From NCBI GenBank assembly GCA_009788135.1, contig WQSA01000099.1, positions 1-7,564 of the forward strand: DNA of 7,564 bases. Reading direction: 5' to 3'. The translations under genes and the position numbers were made by a program. Source of the DNA: Candidatus Fibrimonadales bacterium. GTDB taxonomy: Bacteria; Fibrobacterota; Fibrobacteria; Fibrobacterales; Fibrobacteraceae. The notes beneath the pieces are model-generated. The model made no database searches. It saw nothing but the letters and a program-made list of their open reading frames with translations, and was not told where the DNA came from. Within the stretch, counting starts at the first letter, position 1; each line of letters begins with the position of its first letter. Shown piece after piece: positions 1-6,253 of the stretch.

Positions 1-101
1 TCAAGGAGGTAGGCCTCAGTTTGCTTTAAAGCCCCCTCGTTGTACTTCTTTTCCGCTTCTTCAAGCGGATAGTATATATGAACAGGGTAAAAGTCTAACA
101 T
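1..101 (-). CDS. Partial TPR-like protein, N-terminus only
   Basis: Reading the minus strand from an ATG at 101 gives 33 complete codons that stay open to the window edge; the rest of the gene lies outside. The peptide begins MLDFYPVHIYYPLEEAEKKY and continues with NEGALKQTEAYLL. The spacing of small and aromatic residues in the second half (AEKKYNEGALKQTEAYLL) resembles the first helix pair of a tetratricopeptide repeat, which usually mediates protein-protein contacts. No signal peptide is visible. The reading frame stays open upstream of this ATG for about 15 codons without another ATG, GTG or TTG, so this start is the best choice. The gene is divergent from miaA with only 27 bp between the two start codons. 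Function is not assignable. The TPR reading is inference from a single partial repeat. Confidence 0.5.
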   Translation of the reverse strand, partial: MLDFYPVHIYYPLEEAEKKYNEGALKQTEAYLL

Positions 102-128
102 CGATTGTAAATATAGTAAATTACCGCT
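102..128. promoter_or_regulatory. Divergent intergenic gap with back-to-back -10-like boxes
   Basis: Only 27 bp separate two outward-facing starts. TATAGT at 112-117 (plus) could serve miaA. Its overlapping complement TATATT (115 to 110, minus) could serve the leftward gene. Measured from these boxes, a usual transcription start would fall about 5 nt before the miaA ATG and within about 2 nt of the leftward ATG, giving very short or absent leaders. No convincing TTGACA-like -35 is seen on the plus strand. On the minus strand TTGGCA (135 to 130) lies 16 bp from TATTTA (113 to 108). No Shine-Dalgarno sequence precedes either start. The promoter call is inference from short motifs. Confidence 0.35.
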
Positions 129-1052
129 ATGCCAATAATAGGTGCAATTTTAGGCGCTACAGGCTCAGGCAAAACCGGGTTTGCTATTTTGCTCGCTCAA
201 AAGCTGGGTGCAGAGATTATTTGCATGGATTCAAGGCAAATTTACAAAGGGTTCAGAATAGGGACGGCGCAACCTACTATGGATGAGTTAAACGCAGCGC
301 CTCATCATATGGTTGATTTTTTGCAGCCATGCGCGCAATACAATGCGGCAGAATATGCAAAAGATGTCAAGGCATTGCTCGCTAAAAGACCAAACGCAAA
401 ATTTATCCTGGTTGGAGGAACCGGGCTTTACATGCAAGCCCTTTGCCAAGGACTGAGCCCGCAACCAAAGTCAGAACCCGAAGTAAGGGAAAGATTGAAA
501 AAACATTATGAGAACAGAAGAGATGAGCTTTATCACGATGCTTTGAAAGCAGACCCGAACATAGAGGGTAAGATTATGATGGGCGATACTCAGCGTTTGC
601 TGCGAGTTCTGGAGCTTGGTGGAATGGCTAGCGATAGAGTGGGAGGCATAGGCACGGTTCCTTCTATTTGGATTGATTTTCCAAGGGATGAACTTTATAA
701 AAGGATTAATGAGCGCATTGTCAAAATGCTTGAGAATGGCTGGGCGCAGGAGGTTATTGAACTTTCAAAAACCGTGCCTGCAGATGCGCCTGCTTGGCAA
801 AGTCTGGGTTATTTGGAATTGAAAAATGCGCTGGAAAAAAATGAAGATCCGTTTTCGATATCGGAGGCAATCGCTTTGAAAACTCGCCATTATGCAAAGC
901 GGCAGATAACCTGGTTTAAGAAGAAGGAGAAGTCGATTGTAATTTCCAGTACACAACTCGGTCTTTATATGCAGCAGGCGGAGGAATGTGAGTTGCCATC
1001 ATCCACCATTGACCCGTTTCGGTTGTGGCATTCCAAAATGCCTGGAAAATAG
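129..1052 (+). CDS. miaA: tRNA dimethylallyltransferase MiaA
   Basis: MiaA transfers a dimethylallyl group from DMAPP to the N6 amine of A37 in tRNAs that read UNN codons; it acts in the cytoplasm. The 307 residues match the family's usual length of about 300. Visible motifs in order are the P-loop GATGSGKT (9-16), DSRQIYKG (34-41) carrying the catalytic Asp34, IGTAQPT (44-50, with Gln where the family commonly has Lys), HHMVD (59-63), VGGTGLY (95-101), DTQRLLRVLE (153-162), SLGYLEL, and RHYAKRQITW (253-262). The start lies directly before the P-loop strand and is the only sensible one, although no Shine-Dalgarno sequence precedes it. The last 45 residues, after KRQITW, lie antisense to the ABC exporter gene and do not resemble any conserved MiaA tail that I recognise. 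Confidence 0.96.
   Translation: MPIIGAILGATGSGKTGFAILLAQKLGAEIICMDSRQIYKGFRIGTAQPTMDELNAAPHHMVDFLQPCAQYNAAEYAKDVKALLAKRPNAKFILVGGTGLYMQALCQGLSPQPKSEPEVRERLKKHYENRRDELYHDALKADPNIEGKIMMGDTQRLLRVLELGGMASDRVGGIGTVPSIWIDFPRDELYKRINERIVKMLENGWAQEVIELSKTVPADAPAWQSLGYLELKNALEKNEDPFSISEAIALKTRHYAKRQITWFKKKEKSIVISSTQLGLYMQQAEECELPSSTIDPFRLWHSKMPGK
916..1052. other. 137 bp tail-to-tail overlap of miaA and the ABC exporter gene
   Basis: The miaA stop (TAG, 1050-1052) and the exporter stop (TAA on the minus strand, 918-916) lie past each other, so both strands are coding here. On the plus strand the overlap encodes MiaA residues 263-307, the variable tail after KRQITW. On the minus strand it encodes the last 44 or so residues of the ATPase, including the H-loop His504 (codon 990-988). 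No stem-loop with a T tract was seen between the genes, so the transcripts should overlap as antisense RNAs. That both frames are genuine is inferred from the conserved motifs each protein carries before or within the overlap. Confidence 0.85.
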
Positions 1053-2499
1053 GTTCTCGCATATCTTGGGAAATATAGGCAAAAGGCTCGTCCAAAAACA
1101 AGAATGGCATGCCGCTCACAATAGCCCATGCAAGGCCTATTCTTTGCAGTTCGCCGTTTGAGTGACCGTTCTTTTTCAAGAGCGTATCCAAGCCCAAAAC
1201 ATCGAACAATTTTTTTATTGTTGGGCTTATATCCTTTTCTTTTATAGCTTGATCGAGCCAGAAAATTGGAGGGAAAAACAATCTTTGCGAAAGATAGAAA
1301 GAGCCTGTTTTTGCTTTTGGCGGCATGGAAATATTTCCGCTTTGGGGAACTTCCAAACCAGATAAAATGCGAAGCAGCGTAGTTTTTCCGCTTCCGTTTT
1401 CTCCGTGCAGTATCAACGGGCGGTTTAGCCTGAGCGCATTGCTTAAATTATTGAATATCCAAGGTTCGTATTCTCCATACTTGAAAGACATATTGTCAAT
1501 TCTAATGCTCTCTTCGTCTTTTTCATCAAAGAAAGGCACGGTGCGTTCCATTTCTTCCAAATGGTTAAGCCCGGTATATGCAATTTTCAAATCCCTTAAA
1601 CTGGAAAACAGTTGAGAACAATCTTTCAATGGTTTGTAACATATAAATAGCGCCACGCAAAATAGGATTATGGTCTGTTTATCGTCTATTAAAAATGCAC
1701 AAATAGCCAAAACAACGCACATGACCAACATGGAAATGGTTTCTATGCTTTGCGTTATGGTCACATCTCTAACGCTGCTTTCGGTGGAAGCTTTTTTCAG
1801 AGCGCGAATTTTTCTGAAGAGCAGGGATGAATATTTTGATAGCTCCGCCTGATTATTCCAGCATCTGCGAATAGCTGTCCACTTCCATAGAGTTGAATCG
1901 TAATCTCCGGCATAGATGTTGAAAGCGTCAATATCTTTGCTGGTATTTTTTATTGTTTTTTGCAAATACAGAACAAGCGGAGTAAAAACAAATAGCAGCA
2001 CAAGGGTTAATTGCCAAGAGAGAATAAATAAAACCGGTATGAAAAACAGCAGTTGCGAAATTGCCTGTATGGACTGGGTAACCACTTTGCTGCCTTTTGG
2101 GAGCGCAGAAACAGATATGTTCGAGTTATGCAAGATGCCGGCTAGATCTGGCCTGTGAAGCTGCGTTGGGTGCAAATTTTTCACTATATGCATCCACCAT
2201 GCGCGCAAATGGCTTTCCAGCTTGTAGCAGAGCCTCTCTTCTGTTCGTGCTCTTAGCGTTATAAACAAATAACGGACGGCTACTATTGCAATCACCATGA
2301 TCAGCCAATGCTGAATATGGATGTTTTTCAAAAATTTAATATCAAAGACAGGGGTTATCAAAGAATCGGTAACTATTGCCAAAAATATGCGAATGCCGCC
2401 CAGCAATAGCAAGTCTGTAAAACTTGCCAGGATTGCGAGCGGTACAATCAATATCCAGCTATAGAGCCAAACGCTTCTTAAGAGTTGCTTTAAAGGCAT
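916..2499 (-). CDS. ABC exporter, fused membrane and ATP-binding domains
   Basis: This 527-residue inner-membrane half-transporter probably works as a dimer. About six hydrophobic helices fall near residues 13-40, 64-82, 148-162, 164-180, 252-271 and 275-289; the segment around SWQLTLVLLF is typical of MsbA-type exporters. The ATPase domain (about 330-527) shows Walker A GENGSGKTT (366-374), a Q-loop at Gln405 (FYLSQRLFFPP), Walker B FLFLDEP (466-472) with catalytic Glu471, and H-loop His504. The signature motif is unusual: HSNGELQR (446-453) in place of LSGGQxQR. The D-loop reads AYISQD rather than a SALD type. It starts 7 nt after the dprA stop, so it is probably co-transcribed. The Q-loop context also recalls YddA/SbmA-related transporters, but I cannot assign a subfamily or substrate. 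Confidence 0.9.
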   Translation of the reverse strand: MPLKQLLRSVWLYSWILIVPLAILASFTDLLLLGGIRIFLAIVTDSLITPVFDIKFLKNIHIQHWLIMVIAIVAVRYLFITLRARTEERLCYKLESHLRAWWMHIVKNLHPTQLHRPDLAGILHNSNISVSALPKGSKVVTQSIQAISQLLFFIPVLFILSWQLTLVLLFVFTPLVLYLQKTIKNTSKDIDAFNIYAGDYDSTLWKWTAIRRCWNNQAELSKYSSLLFRKIRALKKASTESSVRDVTITQSIETISMLVMCVVLAICAFLIDDKQTIILFCVALFICYKPLKDCSQLFSSLRDLKIAYTGLNHLEEMERTVPFFDEKDEESIRIDNMSFKYGEYEPWIFNNLSNALRLNRPLILHGENGSGKTTLLRILSGLEVPQSGNISMPPKAKTGSFYLSQRLFFPPIFWLDQAIKEKDISPTIKKLFDVLGLDTLLKKNGHSNGELQRIGLAWAIVSGMPFLFLDEPFAYISQDMREPIFQAFWNATTETGQWWMMATHIPPPAAYKDRVVYWKLQSTSPSS

Positions 2500-2506
2500 A
2501 GTAGAG

Positions 2507-3358
2507 CTAATTTAGAAATATTACGCTGTGTCCGTTCACTTTGCACTTGCCCTGCATTTCCATTTCCGTTAGCATTGCCAAAACTTCGTTTACCGGCTTT
2601 TGGCTTTGCTCGCAGATGTCGTTTATTTCCAGAATTGTTCCTTTTGCAGCCCAGTTGGGGAGTTGAGAGTTGAGAGTGGGGAGAGGAGAGTTAAAAGTTG
2701 GGAATAGTGAGTTTAGGCCTAAAATTGCGGGGAGTTCGCCAGCATTCCAGATTATTTGCGCCTGGTTTTGGTAAATTAAATGGTTGCAGCCAGCGGAGCT
2801 TGGGGTCATAGGGGAGCCTGGCACTGCGAGCAAGGGCTTGTTTTCTCTGGTGCAAAAGTTTGCGGTGTGCATTGCTCCGCCTTTGGTTCTGCTTTCTACA
2901 ACCATGGTGGCGTTGGACATCCCTGATATGATTGTGTTTCTTTTCACAAAATAACCCTGGTAAGCCTGCGAGCCTGGCGCAAAAGGCGAAATTATATTGC
3001 CCCCATGTTCTAAAATTTTTTCTGAGAGCGTTTTTTGACTGCCTTGCAGAGGCATGTCCAGTCCTTGAGCTATAACTGCAGTGGTTGGCAAATCGTTTTC
3101 AATTGCAGCCTCATGGCAAAGCGAGTCTATGCCCTGAGCAAGCCCGCTGACTATGCGAACTTTGTAGCCTTTTAAAGTTTTCACCAAAGATTTCACAGTG
3201 CTTGGCGCAATCCCGCTAGGGCTTCTGGTGCCAACCATTGCAATGCAAAATTCATCGCTGAAATTTGCAGCTCCGTTAATCCAGAGATTTGGAACGGCGT
3301 ATTTTGACTTAGAGAGAAGAGGCGGATATTCCGGCGAGCTAGGAGTTATGCAATTCAA
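2507..3358 (-). CDS. dprA: DNA-processing protein DprA
   Basis: DprA binds single-stranded DNA during natural transformation and loads RecA. The 283-residue protein has the Rossmann-like core: YPPLLSK (11-17), MVGTRSPS (41-48), SGLAQGID (71-78), VKRNTIISGMS (138-148), ESRTKGGAMHTA (155-166), AVPGSP (178-183) and GCNHLI (190-195). A C-terminal winged-helix domain follows (about 236-283). The N-terminal SAM-like domain found in longer homologues is missing. The linker at about 215-236 is encoded by a heptamer tandem repeat (see 2653-2702). The ATG at 3358 overlaps the end of folB by 20 bp; it is the only ATG that retains the YPPLLSK segment, so translational coupling is likely. DprA is also widespread in non-competent bacteria, so it does not alone prove competence. 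Confidence 0.95.
   Translation of the reverse strand: MNCITPSSPEYPPLLSKSKYAVPNLWINGAANFSDEFCIAMVGTRSPSGIAPSTVKSLVKTLKGYKVRIVSGLAQGIDSLCHEAAIENDLPTTAVIAQGLDMPLQGSQKTLSEKILEHGGNIISPFAPGSQAYQGYFVKRNTIISGMSNATMVVESRTKGGAMHTANFCTRENKPLLAVPGSPMTPSSAGCNHLIYQNQAQIIWNAGELPAILGLNSLFPTFNSPLPTLNSQLPNWAAKGTILEINDICEQSQKPVNEVLAMLTEMEMQGKCKVNGHSVIFLN
2653..2702. repeat. Heptamer tandem repeat (AGTTGAG/AGTTGGG) within dprA
   Basis: On the plus strand the units are AGTTGGG(G) at 2653, AGTTGAG at 2661, AGTTGAG at 2668, AGTGGGG at 2675, AGAGGAG at 2682, AGTTAAA at 2689 and AGTTGGG at 2696, with a fading copy beyond (AGTGAG near 2705). Three heptamers equal 21 bp, so the repeat reads as a 7-residue period in DprA: TFNSPLP then TLNSQLP (221-234). 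It sits exactly between the Rossmann-like core and the winged-helix domain, where extra sequence should be tolerated. This looks like a low-complexity element expanded or inserted in a linker. Confidence 0.85.
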
Positions 3359-3677
3359 TTTCTGCCTTTGGTTTCAGTTCATTCAATTTTATGCAATAAA
3401 CTTTTGTTCTTGTTATTTTGGCTGAAAACGCCAAAATTTTTTTTGCGATTTCCGCTGTCAATGTTTCCAAAAGCTTGAATTTGCAGCTTGCAGCAAAGGC
3501 TTTCAATTCATCCGTTAAAACGGCGTAATCCACAGCATCCTCTATGGAATCAGTTGTAGCTGCATATTCAAATGAAAAGCCGAACTCCACCGTTTGAGGC
3601 GTGTAAAGTTCATCGGGATAAATCCCGATGATAGTTTCGCATAAAATTTTATTTACAGAAATCCAAGCCTTTACCAT
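3339..3677 (-). CDS. folB: Dihydroneopterin aldolase-like protein (FolB family)
   Basis: FolB converts 7,8-dihydroneopterin to 6-hydroxymethyl-dihydropterin and glycolaldehyde in folate synthesis. The 112-residue protein shows the family layout: the early strand with IIGIYPDELYTPQ (16-28) including Glu23 and Gln28, VDYAVL (49-54) with Tyr51, KLLETLTAEIAKKIL (68-82) with Glu71, and a final IKLNELKPKAEIEL whose Lys102 may match the catalytic lysine of E. coli FolB (SKPGA). The C-terminal strand is shorter than in E. coli FolB. Its ATG overlaps the stop of the PEGA gene by 7 bp, and its 3' end overlaps dprA by 20 bp, which suggests coupled translation. An epimerase (FolX) or another T-fold activity is the main alternative. 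No other folate gene is in the window. Confidence 0.82.
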   Translation of the reverse strand: MVKAWISVNKILCETIIGIYPDELYTPQTVEFGFSFEYAATTDSIEDAVDYAVLTDELKAFAASCKFKLLETLTAEIAKKILAFSAKITRTKVYCIKLNELKPKAEIELHNS

Positions 3678-5713
3678 AAGAATAGGGTTATGCTAATCAC
3701 TGCAGAAAGCCCAGCAGAGCCAAAGAAAATTATGCGGCTCTTATTAAAGGAGTCTTTGGTTGTTTGGTTTTTCGTTTTGTATTGATTGAGTTGCCAAAGC
3801 ACATCCAAACTTTGTCCATCTTTATCTTTTGCGCCTTCTGTCCAGGCAACATCTTCGGCATTTCTTATGCAAGATTCCTTATCTGTCATGGCAGAAGCAT
3901 TGCAAGCATCTCTTATCTTTTGCCTAGCATTTGACATCTCTTTTTCCGTTGCTTTAAGCGCATTGTCTGCTTCAATAAATTTCTGATTCTCCAAGAAACC
4001 AAAAACACCGGTTCCAATTGCGGCTGCGGCAAATACCATGCCGGTCCAGAACAGATATTCATCGGTGTTTCCGAAAATATCCGCAGCGCTAGTCGCTGCA
4101 TTATTTCGGGCATAATCGCGCTTTTTCTGGTTGTCCATTTCTTCTTCAAACTCTTCGTCGTCTTCATCTTCGTCGTAGTATGCATCATCGTCATCATCAT
4201 CTGCAGCTACTGGCGGCGGCGCTTTTTTGGGCGCTGGCGGCGGCATAGCAGAACTGCCTTTGCGAAGCGCATCGATAGTTGCAGCTTCGTCTTTTTTGTC
4301 CCATGCAGCTTTGCCAGACATTTTCTTTACGCGAGAATTCAAATCGGATTCCGTTTTGCGAGAACTGCTTGTAGCTTCGCTTAGAGAAACAGAACCTTTG
4401 TTTAAGAGTTGCAATGGAGTTTCGTCAACAAAAAATGCTATATCGTAAATAGAAGCGAACTTTCCGCTTTCATTCGGAGTGTCCCAGATTTTCAATACGC
4501 CGTGAATATCTTCTTCGTAGTCTTCAACTTCGGAGCGAGGCAATGAACCATAGCCAACTCTTGCGTTGCTGGTTTCAAATTTAACTCTGGAGTTGTTGAC
4601 TTTTGCGCTTATGGAAACATCTTTTGGACCCCATTTGCTGAATGTAAGCGCAGAATTCGGAATATATTCATACCTCAAATTAAAGTCCAAGTCTGCACCT
4701 GCGGCATCCGCATCTGCTGAAAGTTCTTTAAGCTCATTGAAATAGTTTAATGCATCTTTGTTCAGAGCGTCTTTTTCTTTAGCTTGCGTGTTTTTCCAAA
4801 GGTTTTCTCGCGCTGTAAAATCTCCGGAGCTTTCACTGGAGGCTTTAGGCGGATTTGCCGGCATTTTTGAAATGATGCCATCGATAGCTTTTTTGCTGTC
4901 TGAATTGTAGTTTTTCAGAGCCTGCTGAATATCGCTTTTGATTTTTTTCAGAGCATTTGCATCTCTGGAACTTAATGCGGTTTGCAATTTAGTCCTGAAA
5001 GCTGCAGCCGGGTTTTCCAATTTTTTCCTCTCGGTTAAAAGAAAGCCTTCTTGCGTTACCTTTTTTTCTGATGGCGTAATGGGCTTGATAACGGTGTAAT
5101 AATCGTCTTTGCTAATGACAAGCGTTATTATTTTGCTTGAAGTTGCGGTAAATGTCACTGGTGTAGAGCCTTTATTGGAGCCTCCAACGGTTACTGTTGC
5201 GCCTGGAGGGTCAGATGTAACTGAAATTTTGAATTCTCTTGAAACGGAGGGTTTTAGCTCTTCCATTTTTCCGTTCAGGTTCATGTAAACTGGGTCTTCG
5301 CCCTCAACAAAGATATCTTTTCCATCATAATATACATTTTCCAGGTCATCGTCTCCAGAGGCGTTTCTGGAATAGAAAAGCTTCATTTTAATAAGCGTTT
5401 GGTATGGAATGCCATCCAAGCTTATTTTGCCCAAAGATTTTGCAGCATCTGTTTGTTTTCCTTGGAAAAGCTGATAGACGGCCTCTTCGTCTCCAAAGGT
5501 GTCTTCAAATTTTTGCCTCACATAAAAACGGCCGCCGCCCTGAGTCACCTGCGCAGGCTTGACCGGTTTTAATCCGCTCCCAGATTCCGGGACTATGAAT
5601 TCATCTGGATCGCCGGGGTCTGGAGAATTATCAAAAGAGTCAACGGTCCATTTGCCCGCCCATGCGGAAATGGCCATCAATAAAAAAAACGCTACCCAAA
5701 GTTTTACTTTCAT
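3671..5713 (-). CDS. Exported PEGA-domain membrane protein, function unknown
   Basis: The 680-residue protein starts with a signal peptide (MKVKLWVAFFLLMAISAWA, likely cut after residue 19). A PEGA-like beta domain follows (about 161-228; SVTSDPPGATVTVGG is the giveaway). A helical lysine-rich stretch (about 230-340), a region with predicted strands (about 342-440), a proline-rich segment (490-502) and an acidic run (505-526) come next. Two hydrophobic helices lie at about 553-574 and 661-680, the second ending the protein; the loop between them holds Cys604 and Cys615, which could form a disulfide. PEGA domains are common in envelope proteins of uncertain role. The start is supported by the signal peptide and a good ribosome binding site. 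Apart from PEGA I recognise no domain. The position between greA and folB does not reveal a function. Confidence 0.85.
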   Translation of the reverse strand: MKVKLWVAFFLLMAISAWAGKWTVDSFDNSPDPGDPDEFIVPESGSGLKPVKPAQVTQGGGRFYVRQKFEDTFGDEEAVYQLFQGKQTDAAKSLGKISLDGIPYQTLIKMKLFYSRNASGDDDLENVYYDGKDIFVEGEDPVYMNLNGKMEELKPSVSREFKISVTSDPPGATVTVGGSNKGSTPVTFTATSSKIITLVISKDDYYTVIKPITPSEKKVTQEGFLLTERKKLENPAAAFRTKLQTALSSRDANALKKIKSDIQQALKNYNSDSKKAIDGIISKMPANPPKASSESSGDFTARENLWKNTQAKEKDALNKDALNYFNELKELSADADAAGADLDFNLRYEYIPNSALTFSKWGPKDVSISAKVNNSRVKFETSNARVGYGSLPRSEVEDYEEDIHGVLKIWDTPNESGKFASIYDIAFFVDETPLQLLNKGSVSLSEATSSSRKTESDLNSRVKKMSGKAAWDKKDEAATIDALRKGSSAMPPPAPKKAPPPVAADDDDDDAYYDEDEDDEEFEEEMDNQKKRDYARNNAATSAADIFGNTDEYLFWTGMVFAAAAIGTGVFGFLENQKFIEADNALKATEKEMSNARQKIRDACNASAMTDKESCIRNAEDVAWTEGAKDKDGQSLDVLWQLNQYKTKNQTTKDSFNKSRIIFFGSAGLSAVISITLFLW
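4141..4202. repeat. GAT/GAA-type triplet-rich tract encoding the acidic run
   Basis: On the coding (minus) strand this stretch is nearly all GAT, GAC, GAA and GAG codons, including consecutive GAT/GAC triplets at its 4202 end. It encodes Asp505-Asp510 and the Asp/Glu cluster to about residue 526 of the PEGA protein, directly after a proline-rich segment. The nucleotide triplet repetition suggests slippage-driven growth, and the encoded segment should be an unfolded, strongly negative linker before the first C-terminal membrane helix. Confidence 0.7.
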
Positions 5714-5718
5714 ATTTG

Positions 5719-5722
5719 CTCC
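5719..5722 (-). promoter_or_regulatory. Ribosome binding site of the PEGA-protein gene
   Basis: GGAG on the minus strand lies 5 nt before the ATG at 5713. It fixes the start of the PEGA gene, which also gives a proper signal peptide. It is one of only two clear Shine-Dalgarno sequences in the window. Confidence 0.65.
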
Positions 5723-5742
5723 ATAATACGCATAAAAGGTAA

Positions 5743-5765
5743 AAATAGTAAAAAAAATACTATTT
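5743..5765. repeat. Perfect AT-rich inverted repeat at the greA stop codon
   Basis: AAATAGTA (5743-5750) and TACTATTT (5758-5765) form a perfect 8 bp inverted repeat around a 7-base homopolymer loop (A on the plus strand, T on the transcribed strand). The stem includes the greA stop codon, and the transcript continues with a few more U residues. With only one G-C pair the stem is weak for an intrinsic terminator. It could instead be an operator or promoter element for the PEGA gene, whose ATG begins 30 bp downstream. The role is unproven. Confidence 0.4.
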
Positions 5766-6227
5766 GTAATCCAAAATCTCCAGTTTAAGCACTTTTTTGG
5801 GTGTTTGTACTTCTACTTTGTCCCCCCTGCTTTTGCCAATCAGGGCTTTTCCTATAGGACTAACCGAGCTGATTTTGCCATTTACGGGGTCTGAACCTTC
5901 TGGCGAAACCAGCATATACTCATATTCTTTGTTATTTGAGAGGTCTTTTACCATTACGGTTGCTCCAAACAGAATGCGCGAGGCCGCTGCTGTATCGTGC
6001 TGGATAATAACCGACCTTGCGACCCTATCTTCCAAAAATTGAATTCTCGATTCTATTTTGCCCTGTTGGTCCTTGGCAGAGTGATATTCGAAATTTTCGC
6101 TCAAATCGCCTTGTGCTCTAGCTTCGGCTATATCTTGCAAAATACGTGGTCTATCAACCTTTTTCAGGTTGTCAAGCTCTTGCACCAGCAGCTCATACGT
6201 TTCTTTAGTGACGGGGATAGTGTCCAT
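5760..6227 (-). CDS. greA: Transcription elongation factor GreA
   Basis: GreA enters the RNA polymerase secondary channel and stimulates cleavage of backtracked transcripts. From the ATG at 6227 the protein is 155 residues, against about 158 in E. coli. The N-terminal coiled coil carries GDLSENFEY, placing acidic Asp41 and Glu44 at the same numbers as in E. coli GreA. This supports this start over an in-frame ATG at 6269, which would add 14 unrelated residues and overlap the envC-like gene by 16 bp. The C-terminal FKBP-like domain shows SPIGKALIGKSRGDKVEVQTP. The chosen ATG has no Shine-Dalgarno sequence but follows a TATATT box by 7 nt. GreB is an alternative in principle, but the length and motifs fit GreA. 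Confidence 0.95.
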   Translation of the reverse strand: MDTIPVTKETYELLVQELDNLKKVDRPRILQDIAEARAQGDLSENFEYHSAKDQQGKIESRIQFLEDRVARSVIIQHDTAAASRILFGATVMVKDLSNNKEYEYMLVSPEGSDPVNGKISSVSPIGKALIGKSRGDKVEVQTPKKVLKLEILDYK

Positions 6228-6234
6228 TGAAAAG

Positions 6235-6240
6235 AATATA
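6235..6240 (-). promoter_or_regulatory. Possible -10 box for greA (TATATT)
   Basis: TATATT on the minus strand ends 7 nt before the preferred greA ATG at 6227, so transcription would start at or next to the start codon. The same layout occurs before the leftward gene at the left edge. No good -35 is seen. It lies in the 26 bp gap after the envC-like stop codon and may give greA a promoter of its own. The call rests on a six-base AT-rich motif and is therefore weak. Confidence 0.25.
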
Positions 6241-6253
6241 GAAAAAATATCCG

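Noticed and set aside
1205..1222. AACAAT-T6-ATTGTT hairpin as a miaA terminator
   Set aside because: The six-pair stem is almost all A-T, has no T tract after it, and lies inside the ABC coding sequence more than 150 bp past the miaA stop.
1162..1852. Several plus-strand open frames of 60-96 codons
   Set aside because: All are antisense to the well-supported ABC exporter, with no motifs or start signals.
2653..2702. CRISPR-like or satellite array
   Set aside because: The units are 7 bp with no spacers and are translated in frame within dprA, so it is a simple tandem repeat.
2507..3677. folB-dprA-ABC as a dedicated DNA-uptake or defence island
   Set aside because: No ComEC, ComEA, pilus, nuclease or toxin genes are visible, and DprA and FolB are common housekeeping genes.
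3913..4200. Met/Lys/Thr-rich minus-strand frame of 95 codons
   Set aside because: It is the shifted frame of the GAT/GAA triplet tract and the following part of the PEGA gene; no ribosome binding site or family motif.
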